Assembly (NCBI RefSeq): GCF_964036645.1
Contig: NZ_OZ038525.1
Span: 2,502,501 to 2,566,500, forward strand
Length of the DNA: 64,000 nt
Direction of reading: 5' to 3'
DNA from: Tenacibaculum sp. 190524A02b
GTDB taxonomy: Bacteria > Bacteroidota > Bacteroidia > Flavobacteriales > Flavobacteriaceae
The translations under genes and the position numbers were made by a program. Numbering within the stretch: the stretch's first letter is position 1; every line of letters starts with the position of its first letter. Shown here piece after piece: positions 51,993 through 60,730 of this stretch. The notes under the pieces are model-generated. The model had not been told where the DNA came from, did not search any database, and worked only from the letters and a program-made list of their open reading frames with translations.

Positions 51993-53021
51993 TTGAGTTC
52001 AGAAAACATTTACATTTTAGGAATTGAAAGTTCTTGTGATGACACAAGTGCCGCTGTTATTTATAATGGAAAAGTTTTAAGTAATATTGTTGCTAATCAA
52101 GAAGTGCATGCTAAGTACGGTGGTGTAGTTCCAGAATTGGCTTCTCGCGCCCACCAACAAAACATAGTTCCTGTTGTACAGCAAGCTATTGAACAAGCTG
52201 GGATTTCTAAAGAAGATTTGAGTGCTATTTCTTTTACTCGTGGTCCAGGGTTAATGGGGTCTTTATTAGTAGGAACTTCTTTTGCTAAATCATTAGCTTT
52301 GGGTTTAGACATTCCTTTAATTGATGTAAATCATATGCAAGCGCATATCTTAGCTCATTTTATTGATGAAAAAAATAGTAAAAAGCCTCCTTTTCCTTTT
52401 ATATGTTTAACCATCAGTGGTGGGCATACTCAAATTGTAAAAATTACCGACCATTTTGATATGGAAGTTTTAGGTGAAACTATTGATGATGCTGTTGGTG
52501 AAGCTTTTGATAAATCTGCAAAAATACTTGGGCTTCCTTATCCTGGAGGTCCGTTAGTTGATAAATATGCTCAATTAGGAAACCCAAAAGCCTTTAAATT
52601 TACCAAACCTAGAGTTGGCGAACTAGAGTTTAGTTTTAGTGGTTTAAAAACTGGTATTTTATATTTTGTTCAAAAAAACGTTAAAGAAAACCCTAATTTT
52701 ATTCAGGAAAATCTTAACGACATTTGTGCCTCTATTCAATATACTATTATTGAAATTTTAATGGATAAACTTAAAAATGCTGTAAAACAAACAGGTATTA
52801 AACACATTGCAATAGCTGGTGGAGTTTCTGCTAACTCTGAAATTAGAAAGCGTTTAGAAATGGCTCAAAAACACTGGGGATGGAGTACCTATATCCCTAA
52901 ATTCGAATACACAACTGATAATGCAGCTATGATTGCCATTACAGGGTATTTAAAATACTTAAACAAGACATATTCAGATGTTTCCGTAACTGCTCAGGCT
53001 AGATTAAAAGTAACGGAATAA
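51993..53021 (+). CDS. tsaD: tRNA N6-threonylcarbamoyladenosine transferase
   Basis: The product is 342 residues from a TTG at 51993, giving (M)SSENIYILGIESSCDDTSAAV, the usual family start. A frame extends back to 51972, but it would start in the promoter element. Metal ligands are His in HMQAHILAHF and Asp in the late TTDNAAM; FTRGPGLMGSLLVG and ISGGHTQIV are also conserved. With TsaB/TsaE/TsaC it makes t6A37 of tRNAs reading ANN codons; it is essential in most bacteria. The pairing divergent to tamB is conserved in Bacteroidota, as far as I know. Confidence 0.96.
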   Translation: MSSENIYILGIESSCDDTSAAVIYNGKVLSNIVANQEVHAKYGGVVPELASRAHQQNIVPVVQQAIEQAGISKEDLSAISFTRGPGLMGSLLVGTSFAKSLALGLDIPLIDVNHMQAHILAHFIDEKNSKKPPFPFICLTISGGHTQIVKITDHFDMEVLGETIDDAVGEAFDKSAKILGLPYPGGPLVDKYAQLGNPKAFKFTKPRVGELEFSFSGLKTGILYFVQKNVKENPNFIQENLNDICASIQYTIIEILMDKLKNAVKQTGIKHIAIAGGVSANSEIRKRLEMAQKHWGWSTYIPKFEYTTDNAAMIAITGYLKYLNKTYSDVSVTAQARLKVTE

Positions 53022-53039
53022 ATTTAAAAACATATTTAT

Positions 53040-53501
53040 ATGTTAAACCGTATACACCATACTGCTATTATCTGTTCTAATTATACTATTTCTAAACATT
53101 TTTATACTGAAATTTTAGGTTTAGAAATTATTAAAGAGCATTACAGAGTTGATAGAGATTCTTATAAACTGGATTTAGGTTTAAATGGAAATTACATTAT
53201 AGAACTTTTTTCTTTTCCTGATCCTCCAAAACGCTTATCTTTTCCTGAATCTTGTGGTTTAAGACATTTAGCTTTTGAGGTTGACAACATTGAAACTATT
53301 ATTGATAAACTTAAAAGTGAAAACCTGTCTATACAACCTATTAGTTTAGCTTTTGAGGTTGACAACATTGAAACTATTATTGATAAACTTAAAAGTGAAA
53401 ACCTGTCTATACAACCTATTAGAATAGATGAATATACAGGTAAAAAATTCACTTTCTTTTTTGATCCTGATGACTTACCTATTGAGCTTTATGAAAAATA
53501 A
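53040..53501 (+). CDS. Glyoxalase/VOC-family protein with a perfect 26-residue internal duplication
   Basis: This 153-residue protein starts LNRIHHTAIICSNYTISKHFYTEILGLEI, the VOC fold start with its first metal ligand (His7 region). It continues with a second module carrying RHLAFEVDN and ends FFFDPDDLPIELYEK, as in YaeR/SMU1112c-like members. Bases 53267-53344 are repeated exactly at 53345-53422 (78 bp, 26 codons), so LAFEVDNIETIIDKLKSENL occurs twice. Without the insert the protein would be 127 residues, the usual length. The second copy is preceded by Ser in place of the Arg-His that includes the metal ligand. The frame is kept, but folding may be affected. Confidence 0.85.
   Translation: MLNRIHHTAIICSNYTISKHFYTEILGLEIIKEHYRVDRDSYKLDLGLNGNYIIELFSFPDPPKRLSFPESCGLRHLAFEVDNIETIIDKLKSENLSIQPISLAFEVDNIETIIDKLKSENLSIQPIRIDEYTGKKFTFFFDPDDLPIELYEK
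53267..53422 (+). repeat. Perfect 78-bp tandem duplication inside the VOC gene
   Basis: Two identical 78-bp units, 53267-53344 and 53345-53422, lie directly side by side. There is no mismatch between them, so the event is very recent (or an assembly artefact). Confidence 0.95.
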
Positions 53502-53520
53502 GTTCTTATCTATTTTCCAA

Positions 53521-54354
53521 TTATACTTTAAAAGTCATTACAGGTAAACTACTATGATTAGCAACATCTTCTGAAATACTTCCTTCAAAAAAATGAGCTA
53601 TTCCTTTTCTTCCGTGTGTTGCAATAGCCACTACATCAGCCTGAATTGAGTTTGCATAATTCAATACTCCTTCTTCAACTGAGTAATCTGCTACAATTTT
53701 AATTCCGTCCATAAAATCTATCTTTTCATGAACTTTATTCATAAACTTTACTACTTTACTCATAATTTCTTTAGTGCTTTTAAATCTAGAATTTGGAGTA
53801 GTAACGTATACTAATTTCATAGCACAACCTAACATTCCAAAAAAAGCTTTTGCTTCTTGATATGGCTTAATATCATCATCTGAAAAATCACAGGCAAACA
53901 GTGCTGTTTTAAAATCGGTTTCCATAGGTTCATCTTTTACTACTAATACAGGAATATTTGCATATCTTATCACTCTCTCCGTATTAGAACCTATAAAAAG
54001 TTCTTTAACTCCACTTGTTCCTTTGGAACCCATTATAATTAAATCTGCCTTTTCTTCTCTAGCTAATCTTTCTAATTCACTAAAAATTTTAAAATGTTTA
54101 ATTACTGGAGTAATTTTAATTCCTTTTAAATATTCTTTTTCTAAAAATTTTGAAAACTTTTTTTCTGCTAACTTAAAATAAAACAATGTTTCTTCTTGAG
54201 TATATGCTTCTGACTGTGATACAATAGCATTTGATAGTTCTAACATATGAACTACCAAAATTTCAGCTTCTATTTTTTTTGCTAAATATGCTGCTGTTTT
54301 TAAGGCATTTTCTGCATACAAAGAAAAGTCTATAGGTACGATAATTTTTTTCAT
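53521..54354 (-). CDS. Universal stress protein with two Usp domains
   Basis: In this 277-residue protein, the first Usp domain is IIVPIDFSLYAENALKTAAYLA...IIMGSKGTSGVKELFIGSNTERVIRYANIPVLVV. The second (from residue 145) has ALFACDFSDDDIKPYQEAKAF and VVAIATHGRKGIAHFFEGSI. GSKGTSG...GSNTE and THGRKG are the ATP-binding loops. It is a stress or low-oxygen survival protein, cytoplasmic. A Crp/Fnr-type box (54506-54517) and a TAAATTTG -7 element lie in its upstream region with the same geometry as for ccoS, which points to oxygen control. The leader of about 115 bases includes the hairpin TTGGC-TTC-GCCAA. Confidence 0.9.
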   Translation of the reverse strand: MKKIIVPIDFSLYAENALKTAAYLAKKIEAEILVVHMLELSNAIVSQSEAYTQEETLFYFKLAEKKFSKFLEKEYLKGIKITPVIKHFKIFSELERLAREEKADLIIMGSKGTSGVKELFIGSNTERVIRYANIPVLVVKDEPMETDFKTALFACDFSDDDIKPYQEAKAFFGMLGCAMKLVYVTTPNSRFKSTKEIMSKVVKFMNKVHEKIDFMDGIKIVADYSVEEGVLNYANSIQADVVAIATHGRKGIAHFFEGSISEDVANHSSLPVMTFKV

Positions 54355-54474
54355 AATAATATTGTTTTTATTGGCTTCGCCAAAAGATATAATAGCTCGA
54401 GATTTACCTCGAAATTAAACTTAGTGTTCTACTAAATACCTTTTGGATATATTAAGGTAGTTTATACTACTATT

Positions 54475-54482
54475 CAAATTTA
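54475..54482 (-). promoter_or_regulatory. -7 element of usp
   Basis: Minus-strand TAAATTTG fits TAnnTTTG; its centre is 33 bases from the centre of the box at 54506-54517. Confidence 0.55.
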
Positions 54483-54505
54483 CCTCTTATCCTATTTTTA
54501 AAATA

Positions 54506-54517
54506 TGATTTTTGTCA
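54506..54517 (-). promoter_or_regulatory. Crp/Fnr-type box upstream of usp
   Basis: On the plus strand TGATTTTTGTCA has the form TGA-N6-TCA. It lies just after the stop region of the last cbb3-cluster gene and 33 bases (centre to centre) upstream of the usp -7 element. Confidence 0.6.
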
Positions 54518-54532
54518 GGTAGCACTATTTTT

Positions 54533-55237
54533 CTAATGGCAACCTTTTGCTTTAACTGTTATATCTGCAGCCTGTTTTTCTGGAGAAATATAAGGAACAT
54601 TTAAGCCGAGTCCTCTTACTATAAAAAGTATTCCTATAACCACAACTATGTATGGTATTATTTTTTGAAGCTTTCTTTTTACATAACTATTTGTAATATT
54701 CCCTAAAAAGGTTGTAGCAACCATTAATGGAACTGTTCCCAAACCAAATAAAATCATATATAACGCTCCATGCAATATATTAGATCTTACCAAAGCTCCA
54801 AAAACCGCTACATAGACTAATCCGCACGGTAAAAACCCATTCAAAAGCCCTAGTAGTATAAAAACACGTTTCTTTTTCTTTTTTAATTGATTACCTAAAG
54901 CCGATTTTAGCTTTACAACTAATATAGTTAGTGGCTTTACAAGTGTTTGAAAATTGCCACCCAACTTGGGATAGATAATAAATAATATCATTAAAACTCC
55001 TGTAAAAATTGATAATTGTTGCTGTAAACCAAATATGTAGAAACTTCTTCCAAGCAAACTAAATAATAACCCAATAATACCATAGGCTATTAACCTGCCT
55101 ACATGATAACTTGTTATTTGTAAAAAGCTTTTTATAGTATTAGATCTGTCAATAGGCAACATAAATGCTATTGGACCGCACATTCCTATGCAATGAAAAC
55201 TCCCTAACAATCCTAATATAAAAGCTGAAATCAACAT
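54533..55237 (-). CDS. Sulfite exporter TauE/SafE-like membrane protein of the cbb3 cluster
   Basis: In this 234-residue protein, GSFHCIGMCGPIAFMLP at residues 14-30 is the signature of the COG2836 group found beside cbb3 oxidase assembly genes. LLGLLNGFLPCGLVYVAVFGAL is the second half-motif with its proline-cysteine pair. Six membrane segments are visible. It is thought to help copper delivery or oxidase maturation, but the substrate is not proven. Its start overlaps the fixH stop by one base. It is the last gene of the oxidase operon. Confidence 0.88.
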   Translation of the reverse strand: MLISAFILGLLGSFHCIGMCGPIAFMLPIDRSNTIKSFLQITSYHVGRLIAYGIIGLLFSLLGRSFYIFGLQQQLSIFTGVLMILFIIYPKLGGNFQTLVKPLTILVVKLKSALGNQLKKKKKRVFILLGLLNGFLPCGLVYVAVFGALVRSNILHGALYMILFGLGTVPLMVATTFLGNITNSYVKRKLQKIIPYIVVVIGILFIVRGLGLNVPYISPEKQAADITVKAKGCH

Positions 55238-55686
55238 TAGTAAAACAATTCTTTTTTAAACAAATAAGCTTGTCCTTTATATTTACAGTTAACTGTAACA
55301 TTCCAACGCCCTTTCAATAGTTTTTTGTCTGACACCAGCATAAAAGAAGTTTTCGGTATCATTGAAATTGGTAATTGAAAGTCTAGTTTCTTATTTGATG
55401 GTCTATATAACTGTACACTTCCTTTTATTTTTTTTGAATCAAATTTTTTAGGAAAAACTATAATAAGTCCTTCTTTATCTTTTTTAATCTTTATGCCTTC
55501 TGTTTTTTTAGCATTCTCAATAGCTTTTAAAGAACTTTGATATAATAATTCTTTCTGATAATATTTTTCAGTAACTAAATCATGGCTATAGTTTTTGTTT
55601 GTACTCATTGTTATTACGAAGTACATTATAAAACCTATAAATCCAATCATTCCGATAACAATACCTGTACTCCAATTTAGTCTCAT
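55237..55686 (-). CDS. fixH: FixH-family oxidase assembly protein
   Basis: This 149-residue protein has one N-terminal membrane helix (GIVIGMIGFIGFIMYFVITMS). The remainder carries YSHDLVTEKYYQKELLYQ and GSVQLYRPSNKKLDFQLP, the typical FixH/CcoH pattern with a small periplasmic beta domain. It helps assemble the cbb3 oxidase. It lies 24 bases after ccoG and shares a base with the next gene. Confidence 0.9.
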   Translation of the reverse strand: MRLNWSTGIVIGMIGFIGFIMYFVITMSTNKNYSHDLVTEKYYQKELLYQSSLKAIENAKKTEGIKIKKDKEGLIIVFPKKFDSKKIKGSVQLYRPSNKKLDFQLPISMIPKTSFMLVSDKKLLKGRWNVTVNCKYKGQAYLFKKELFY

Positions 55687-55710
55687 TTTACTTATTTTTG
55701 AAAATTGTTT

Positions 55711-57138
55711 TTATCGGTAACTTCTAGGACTAAGAAAAACAGTACTGACTGTTTCTATTAATTTATTATCACTAAAAACACCTATCTTTAAAGTCTCCTT
55801 TTCTTTTTTAATTAATATTGATGGCAAGTTAATAAACAAAGTTCCTGACGCTATTCCTTGTTTGGGAATTACAATTTCTTGATGAGATATTATTTCTATT
55901 TTCCCTTTATGAGATAATAATTTATAACTCACTTTATTAATTTCTTTAGTGGTCTTATTTACTATTTTATAGGTATAAACATTACTAATTATATTATTTT
56001 CTTTGTGTTGATATAATTGACCTGGCAATCTTAAAATAGTAGCTTCTACATCATTTCTTAAAAAGAGCATTCCTGTAAAAACAATAATTAATAGTAACAG
56101 TACCCCAGAATAACCCTTCATCCTTGTAGTAAACTTAAAAGATTTTCCTTTACTTATATTTTCTTCACTAGCATACCGTATTAGGCCTTTAGGTAATCCT
56201 ACTTTTTCCATCATTGTATCACATTCATCAATACACGCGGTACAATTCACACATTCTAACTGTGTTCCATTTCTTATATCTATGCCTGTAGGACATACGT
56301 TCACACATTGAAAACAATCAATACAATCTCCTTTCCCTGAGGTTAACCTATTTTCTGTTTTTTTAAACTTAGCTCTCCCTTTTTCCTTTTCTCCTCTCAC
56401 ATAATCATAAGCCACATTTATAGTTTTATTGTCTAGTAAAACTCCTTGTAGCCTTCCATATGGGCAAGCTATAATACATACCTGTTCTCTAAACCACACA
56501 AACACGAAATAAAATATACTTGTAAAAATTAATAGAGAAATCAATGTTCCTAAATGATTCAAAGGATTATCTTTTACGTACATTAACAATTGGTCTCCAC
56601 CTATTAAATAAGCTAAAAACACGTTAGCTATAGCAAATGAAATCACAAAAAAAGCAAACCATTTTAAAAGTCGCTTCTTAATTTTTTCAGCATTCCAAGG
56701 TTGTTTATCTAGTCTTATTTGTTTTCCTCTATCTCCTTCTATTAAGTATTCTATTTTTCTAAATACCATTTCCATAAAAATGGTTTGTGGACAAATCCAA
56801 CCACAAAAAATCCTACCAAAAACAACTGTAAATAGAATAACAAAGACTACTCCTATTATCATTGAAAGTACTAGCAAATGGAAATCTTGTGGCCAAAAAG
56901 GAAATCCGAAAATATGAAACCTTCTTTCTAAAACATTAAATAATAAAAATTGATTTCCATTTATTTTTATAAATGGTGCAGCTATTAATGATAGTAATAA
57001 AAAATAACTTACGTATGTTCTGTATTTATAAAATTCCCCTGTTGGTTTTTTAGGAAATACCCAAGAGCGCTTCCCTTCTTTATTTATAGTACTAATGCTA
57101 TCTCTAAATTTTTCACTCTTGGGCTTTTCCATTATCAA
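55711..57138 (-). CDS. ccoG: Cytochrome c oxidase accessory protein CcoG
   Basis: In this 475-residue polytopic protein, CGWICPQTIFMEMVFR and the related FREQVCIIACPYGRLQGVL are its NapH-like cysteine motifs. Two 4Fe-4S clusters follow (CIDCFQCVNVCPTG and CVNCTACIDECD), and a C-terminal immunoglobulin-like periplasmic domain (IgFixC-like) ends the protein. It is thought to reduce copper for the oxidase. The start could be the ATG at 57138 or a second one six bases on. The gap to ccoP is 24 bases. The length is normal. Confidence 0.95.
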   Translation of the reverse strand: MIMEKPKSEKFRDSISTINKEGKRSWVFPKKPTGEFYKYRTYVSYFLLLSLIAAPFIKINGNQFLLFNVLERRFHIFGFPFWPQDFHLLVLSMIIGVVFVILFTVVFGRIFCGWICPQTIFMEMVFRKIEYLIEGDRGKQIRLDKQPWNAEKIKKRLLKWFAFFVISFAIANVFLAYLIGGDQLLMYVKDNPLNHLGTLISLLIFTSIFYFVFVWFREQVCIIACPYGRLQGVLLDNKTINVAYDYVRGEKEKGRAKFKKTENRLTSGKGDCIDCFQCVNVCPTGIDIRNGTQLECVNCTACIDECDTMMEKVGLPKGLIRYASEENISKGKSFKFTTRMKGYSGVLLLLIIVFTGMLFLRNDVEATILRLPGQLYQHKENNIISNVYTYKIVNKTTKEINKVSYKLLSHKGKIEIISHQEIVIPKQGIASGTLFINLPSILIKKEKETLKIGVFSDNKLIETVSTVFLSPRSYR

Positions 57139-57162
57139 CTATTAAAAACTAACAACTAAATT

Positions 57163-58029
57163 TTACTCTCCTTCAAACAAATCTCCTTGTGGAGCTTTGG
57201 CATTATCTGGATTGGTACCTTTTAAAGACATCACATAACTTGCAACTTTCTGAACATCTTTAGGTTTTAAGGTTTTTTCCCAAGGAACCATTCCTTTTCC
57301 TGCTCGTCCTCCTTTAGAAATTGTTTTAAAAACATTTTTTATACCTCCTCCTAAAATCCAATATTCATCTGTTAAATTTGGTCCTATACCTCCGCCTCCA
57401 TCTTTTCTATGACAAGCCGCACAATTTAAATTAAATACAGCTTTCCCTCTTCCTAAAGACGCTTCATCAGTCAATTCAGTAACCGTTTCAATAGCAATTA
57501 CCTCTTCTTTAGACGTTGCTTTGAAAGCATCTAACTCTCTTTGCGCTATAGCTACGGCATTTTCATATTCTGTTACCTGATTATCGCCATCTAAAATGTG
57601 ATATTTAACTAAATAAACTACTCCAAAAATCATCGTAGCATAAAACATATATAGCCACCAAGGCGGTAAATTATTATCTAACTCTTTAATCCCGTCATAA
57701 TCATGATCTAATTCAATTTCAGTTTCATTTTCTATTGCTTTCGCTTGTGTCCATTGCTGAATTATTTTTTTTAACCAAGCCCAGTTATCTATGTCTTTTG
57801 GATTAATACCCTCTTTTTCTAATTGTAGTTCTTCTGCTTTCTTTAATGCTATTATGTTTACCAATTCTTTTAATAACACTACTAATATCAGAGCTACAAT
57901 TGTTATCCATACTAGTGGATTTTCATATAAACTAAATGGATTCTTATAAGAAGTGATAGCTTTTGTAATGGCAAAAATGGTTACCGTTAAAAAAACAACA
58001 TAAGCTAATGATTGAATGTATTTTCTCAT
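57163..58029 (-). CDS. ccoP: cbb3-type cytochrome c oxidase subunit III
   Basis: In this 288-residue protein, two N-terminal membrane helices are followed by the CcoP N-domain (HDYDGIKELDNNLPPWWLYMFY) with a third helix (MIFGVVYLVKYHILD). A single c-type haem domain has CAACH (203-207) and its Met ligand in GKGMVPWEKTL. Two haem domains are usual in proteobacteria; one is common in Flavobacteria. It passes electrons to the catalytic subunit. It is in the middle of the operon, 13 bases after ccoQ. Confidence 0.95.
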   Translation of the reverse strand: MRKYIQSLAYVVFLTVTIFAITKAITSYKNPFSLYENPLVWITIVALILVVLLKELVNIIALKKAEELQLEKEGINPKDIDNWAWLKKIIQQWTQAKAIENETEIELDHDYDGIKELDNNLPPWWLYMFYATMIFGVVYLVKYHILDGDNQVTEYENAVAIAQRELDAFKATSKEEVIAIETVTELTDEASLGRGKAVFNLNCAACHRKDGGGGIGPNLTDEYWILGGGIKNVFKTISKGGRAGKGMVPWEKTLKPKDVQKVASYVMSLKGTNPDNAKAPQGDLFEGE

Positions 58030-58042
58030 ATTACTTTCTTTA

Positions 58043-58210
58043 TTAATTATCTAATGGTAATTGACTTACTTTATTCAAATACCCTTTTTTTGCTGTAAAT
58101 ACCCACCAAAAAAGCACTACAAAAAAGGTAAAGAATATTGTTAGTGAAATTATTGGGTAAATTTCTACTCCAGCAATACTTTCTAAATGGTTTTTCACAA
58201 ACTTTAGCAT
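58043..58210 (-). CDS. ccoQ: cbb3 oxidase small subunit CcoQ
   Basis: ATG 58210 opens 55 codons: MLKFVKNHLESIAGVEIYPI is followed by one membrane helix (ISLTIFFTFFVVLFWWVFTA) and a short tail with KKGYLNK. A single helix and the position between ccoNO and ccoP (4 and 13 bases apart) are those of CcoQ, which stabilises the complex. Confidence 0.9.
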   Translation of the reverse strand: MLKFVKNHLESIAGVEIYPIISLTIFFTFFVVLFWWVFTAKKGYLNKVSQLPLDN

Positions 58211-58214
58211 GATT

Positions 58215-60422
58215 CTAATTTTTTACACTTAATTGTTCCTCTATATCCTTAACTTTTATGTCAGTTCCTAATCGTTGCAAATAAGCTATCAATGCAACAA
58301 TTTCTCTATCTTTCATCTCTATGAACTGTAGTCCATTTTCTTTTGCATATTTTTTGTCTGCCTTATATATTTTAGCAAAATCTGGATCTGCATATAAATT
58401 TTCTTCAATCTGCTTTCCTTGTACATCCATTTGGTGTTGAGCATTGTTAATATCCTCTTCACTATAAGGAACCCCTAAAGCTACCATTGCTTTCATTTTT
58501 CCTTCTATATCAGATTTATCTAATTTATCTTTTAATAGCCATGGATATCTAGGCATTATTGAACCTGGTGAAGTACTCTGCGGGTCATACATGTGATTTA
58601 AATGCCAACTATCCGAATACTTTCCTCCTATTCTTAACAAATCTGGCCCTGTACGTTTACTTCCCCATAAAAAAGGATGATCATAAACAAACTCACCTGC
58701 TTTTGCATACTCTCCATAACGTTCTACTTCACTTCTAAATGGTCTAATCATCTGTGAATGGCACCCAACACATCCTTCACGGATATAAATATCTCTACCT
58801 TCTAACTCTAAAGGACTGTATGGTTTTACACTTGAAATAGTTGGTATATTTGATTTTACTAATAACGTTGGAACTATTTGAATTACTCCACCAATTAAAA
58901 TGGCAATGGTTGCATAAATAGTTAGTTTTATTGGCCTTCTTTCTAACCATGTATGCCATGTTTCTCCTCCTGTTCTGTATTTTGATACTTTAACCAATGC
59001 AGGAGCTTCTGCTAACTCATCTGTTACACCTCTTCCTTGTTTTACTGTTTTTACCACATTGTATAGCATTACTATTGCTCCTACAATAAACATACTTCCT
59101 CCAATAGCTCTCATCCAATACATTGGTATTATTTCATACACAGTTTCTAGAAAGTTGCCATAAGTTAAGGTACCATCAGGGTTAAACTGTTTCCACATAG
59201 AAGCTTGTACAAAACCTGCTACATACATTGGAAGTGCGTACATTATTATACCTAAAGTTCCAATCCAAAAGTGAAAATTTGCTAAGGCTGTAGAGTATAA
59301 TTTTGTTTTAAATAATCTTGGTATTAACCAGTACAACATTCCAAATGTTAAAAAGCCGTTCCATGCCAATGCTCCAACATGTACATGCGCTATAATCCAA
59401 TCACTAAAATGAGCTATTGCATTTACATTTTTAAGAGATAACATAGGCCCTTCAAATGTTGCCATTCCGTAACCCGTAATTGCAACCACCATAAATTTTA
59501 GCACTGGATCTACTCTAACTTTATCCCAAGCTCCTCGTAATGTTAATAATCCATTAATCATACCTCCCCAAGAAGGTGCTATTAGCATTACAGAAAAAGC
59601 AACTCCTAGGTTTTGCGCCCACTCAGGTAATGAGGTATATAATAAATGATGTGGTCCGGCCCATATATATATAAATATTAATGACCAAAAATGCACAATG
59701 GATAGTCTATAAGAATATACTGGACGATTTGCTGCTTTAGGAACAAAGTAATACATTAACCCTAGAAAAGGAGTTGTTAAGAAAAATGCTACCGCATTGT
59801 GCCCATACCACCATTGAACTAATGCGTCTTGTACCCCCGCGTACACAGAATAACTCTTTAAAAAACTTACAGGTAGTTCTAAACTATTAAAGATATGAAG
59901 CACAGCTACGGTAACAAATGTTCCCAAATAAAACCAAACTGCAACGTATAAGTGACGCTGCCTTCTTTTTAAAATTGTCCAAATCATATTCGCTCCAAAG
60001 GCAACCCAAACTAAGGCTATAGCAATATCTATAGGCCATTCTAACTCAGCGTATTCTTTAGAAGTTGTATACCCTAACGGTAATGTAATTGCTGCTGCTA
60101 TTATTATTAACTGCCATCCCCAAAAATTAAAATTACTTAGAAAATCACTGGCCATTCTTGTTTTTAATAGTCTTTGAAGCGAATAATAAACTCCAGCAAA
60201 AATGGCATTTCCTACAAAGGCAAAAATTACAGCATTGGTATGTAACGGGCGTAACCTTCCAAAACTCAACCACGAAATTCCGTCAGTAATATTGGGAAAT
60301 AAAAACATAAAAGCCAGTAGTAATCCTACTGAAAATCCAACAAGCCCCCATAACATTGTTGCATAAATAAACTTCTTTACGATTTTATTATCGTAATAAA
60401 ATTGTTGCATTTCCATAATCAA
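58215..60422 (-). CDS. ccoNO: Fused cbb3 oxidase subunits I and II
   Basis: In this 735-residue protein, the CcoN part (1 to about 480) has many membrane helices and haem/copper ligands in LRPLHTNAVIFAFVGN, VQWWYGHNAVAFFLT, YIWAGPHHLLYTSLP and IIAHVHVGALAWNG. The CcoO part (from about 510) carries a membrane anchor and one c-type haem, CVGCHSQ (about 551-556), followed by DPQSTSPGSIMPRYPWLL with its Met ligand. Fusion of the two subunits is a feature of Bacteroidota. It is the terminal high-affinity oxidase for low oxygen. It starts 4 bases after ccoS. Confidence 0.96.
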   Translation of the reverse strand: MIMEMQQFYYDNKIVKKFIYATMLWGLVGFSVGLLLAFMFLFPNITDGISWLSFGRLRPLHTNAVIFAFVGNAIFAGVYYSLQRLLKTRMASDFLSNFNFWGWQLIIIAAAITLPLGYTTSKEYAELEWPIDIAIALVWVAFGANMIWTILKRRQRHLYVAVWFYLGTFVTVAVLHIFNSLELPVSFLKSYSVYAGVQDALVQWWYGHNAVAFFLTTPFLGLMYYFVPKAANRPVYSYRLSIVHFWSLIFIYIWAGPHHLLYTSLPEWAQNLGVAFSVMLIAPSWGGMINGLLTLRGAWDKVRVDPVLKFMVVAITGYGMATFEGPMLSLKNVNAIAHFSDWIIAHVHVGALAWNGFLTFGMLYWLIPRLFKTKLYSTALANFHFWIGTLGIIMYALPMYVAGFVQASMWKQFNPDGTLTYGNFLETVYEIIPMYWMRAIGGSMFIVGAIVMLYNVVKTVKQGRGVTDELAEAPALVKVSKYRTGGETWHTWLERRPIKLTIYATIAILIGGVIQIVPTLLVKSNIPTISSVKPYSPLELEGRDIYIREGCVGCHSQMIRPFRSEVERYGEYAKAGEFVYDHPFLWGSKRTGPDLLRIGGKYSDSWHLNHMYDPQSTSPGSIMPRYPWLLKDKLDKSDIEGKMKAMVALGVPYSEEDINNAQHQMDVQGKQIEENLYADPDFAKIYKADKKYAKENGLQFIEMKDREIVALIAYLQRLGTDIKVKDIEEQLSVKN

Positions 60423-60425
60423 TTT

Positions 60426-60593
60426 TTATTGGTTAATATTCTCTTTCTTTACTAATTCATCATCAAAAAGCATTCGTACAGAAGGTGTATACGAATCATC
60501 ATATTGTCCATTTTTCACGGAAATAATAAATGCTATAAAAAACAATATAGCTATCAGTATACTTAGTGTTAGTAGTAGGTAAATAACGCTCAT
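60426..60593 (-). CDS. ccoS: cbb3 oxidase maturation protein CcoS
   Basis: ATG 60593 opens 55 codons: MSVIYLLLTLSILIAILFFI is a membrane helix, then AFIISVKNGQYDDSYTPSVR and MLFDDELVKK. The GQYDD...P..R.L(F)DD pattern is the CcoS signature. It is needed for cofactor insertion. It is the first gene of the oxidase operon, with the Fnr-type box and TACCTTTG promoter 25-70 bases before it. The P-type ATPase gene ccoI, usually next to ccoS, is absent here. Confidence 0.92.
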   Translation of the reverse strand: MSVIYLLLTLSILIAILFFIAFIISVKNGQYDDSYTPSVRMLFDDELVKKENINQ

Positions 60594-60615
60594 AATCATT
60601 CAAATTATTATACGT

Positions 60616-60623
60616 CAAAGGTA
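60616..60623 (-). promoter_or_regulatory. -7 element of the ccoS operon
   Basis: Minus-strand TACCTTTG fits TAnnTTTG and lies 23 bases before the ccoS ATG. Confidence 0.65.
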
Positions 60624-60642
60624 GATTGGAGTTACTTCTTAA

Positions 60643-60662
60643 AATATGATATTTATCATATT
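60643..60662 (-). promoter_or_regulatory. Crp/Fnr-type palindrome of the oxidase operon
   Basis: AATATGATATTTATCATATT has 9-bp inverted arms around TT and contains TGA-N6-TCA. Its centre is 33 bases upstream of the centre of the -7 element, so it should sit near -41, where class II activators bind. Confidence 0.75.
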
Positions 60663-60681
60663 AAAGTTTTTTCAGCACAAA

Positions 60682-60709
60682 AAAAAGACTGTTTTAAAAC
60701 AGTCTTTTT
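60682..60709 (-). terminator. Terminator after the small gene beside hemN
   Basis: AAAAAGACTGTTTT / AAAACAGTCTTTTT is a perfect stem with A and T tails, 22 bases past the stop at 60731. Confidence 0.8.
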
Positions 60710-60730
60710 AGCTAAATATTTTTAGTAATA

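Noticed and set aside
54372..54392. TTGGC-TTC-GCCAA hairpin in the usp leader as a riboswitch
   Set aside because: A single short hairpin without further conserved structure; noted only as a leader hairpin.
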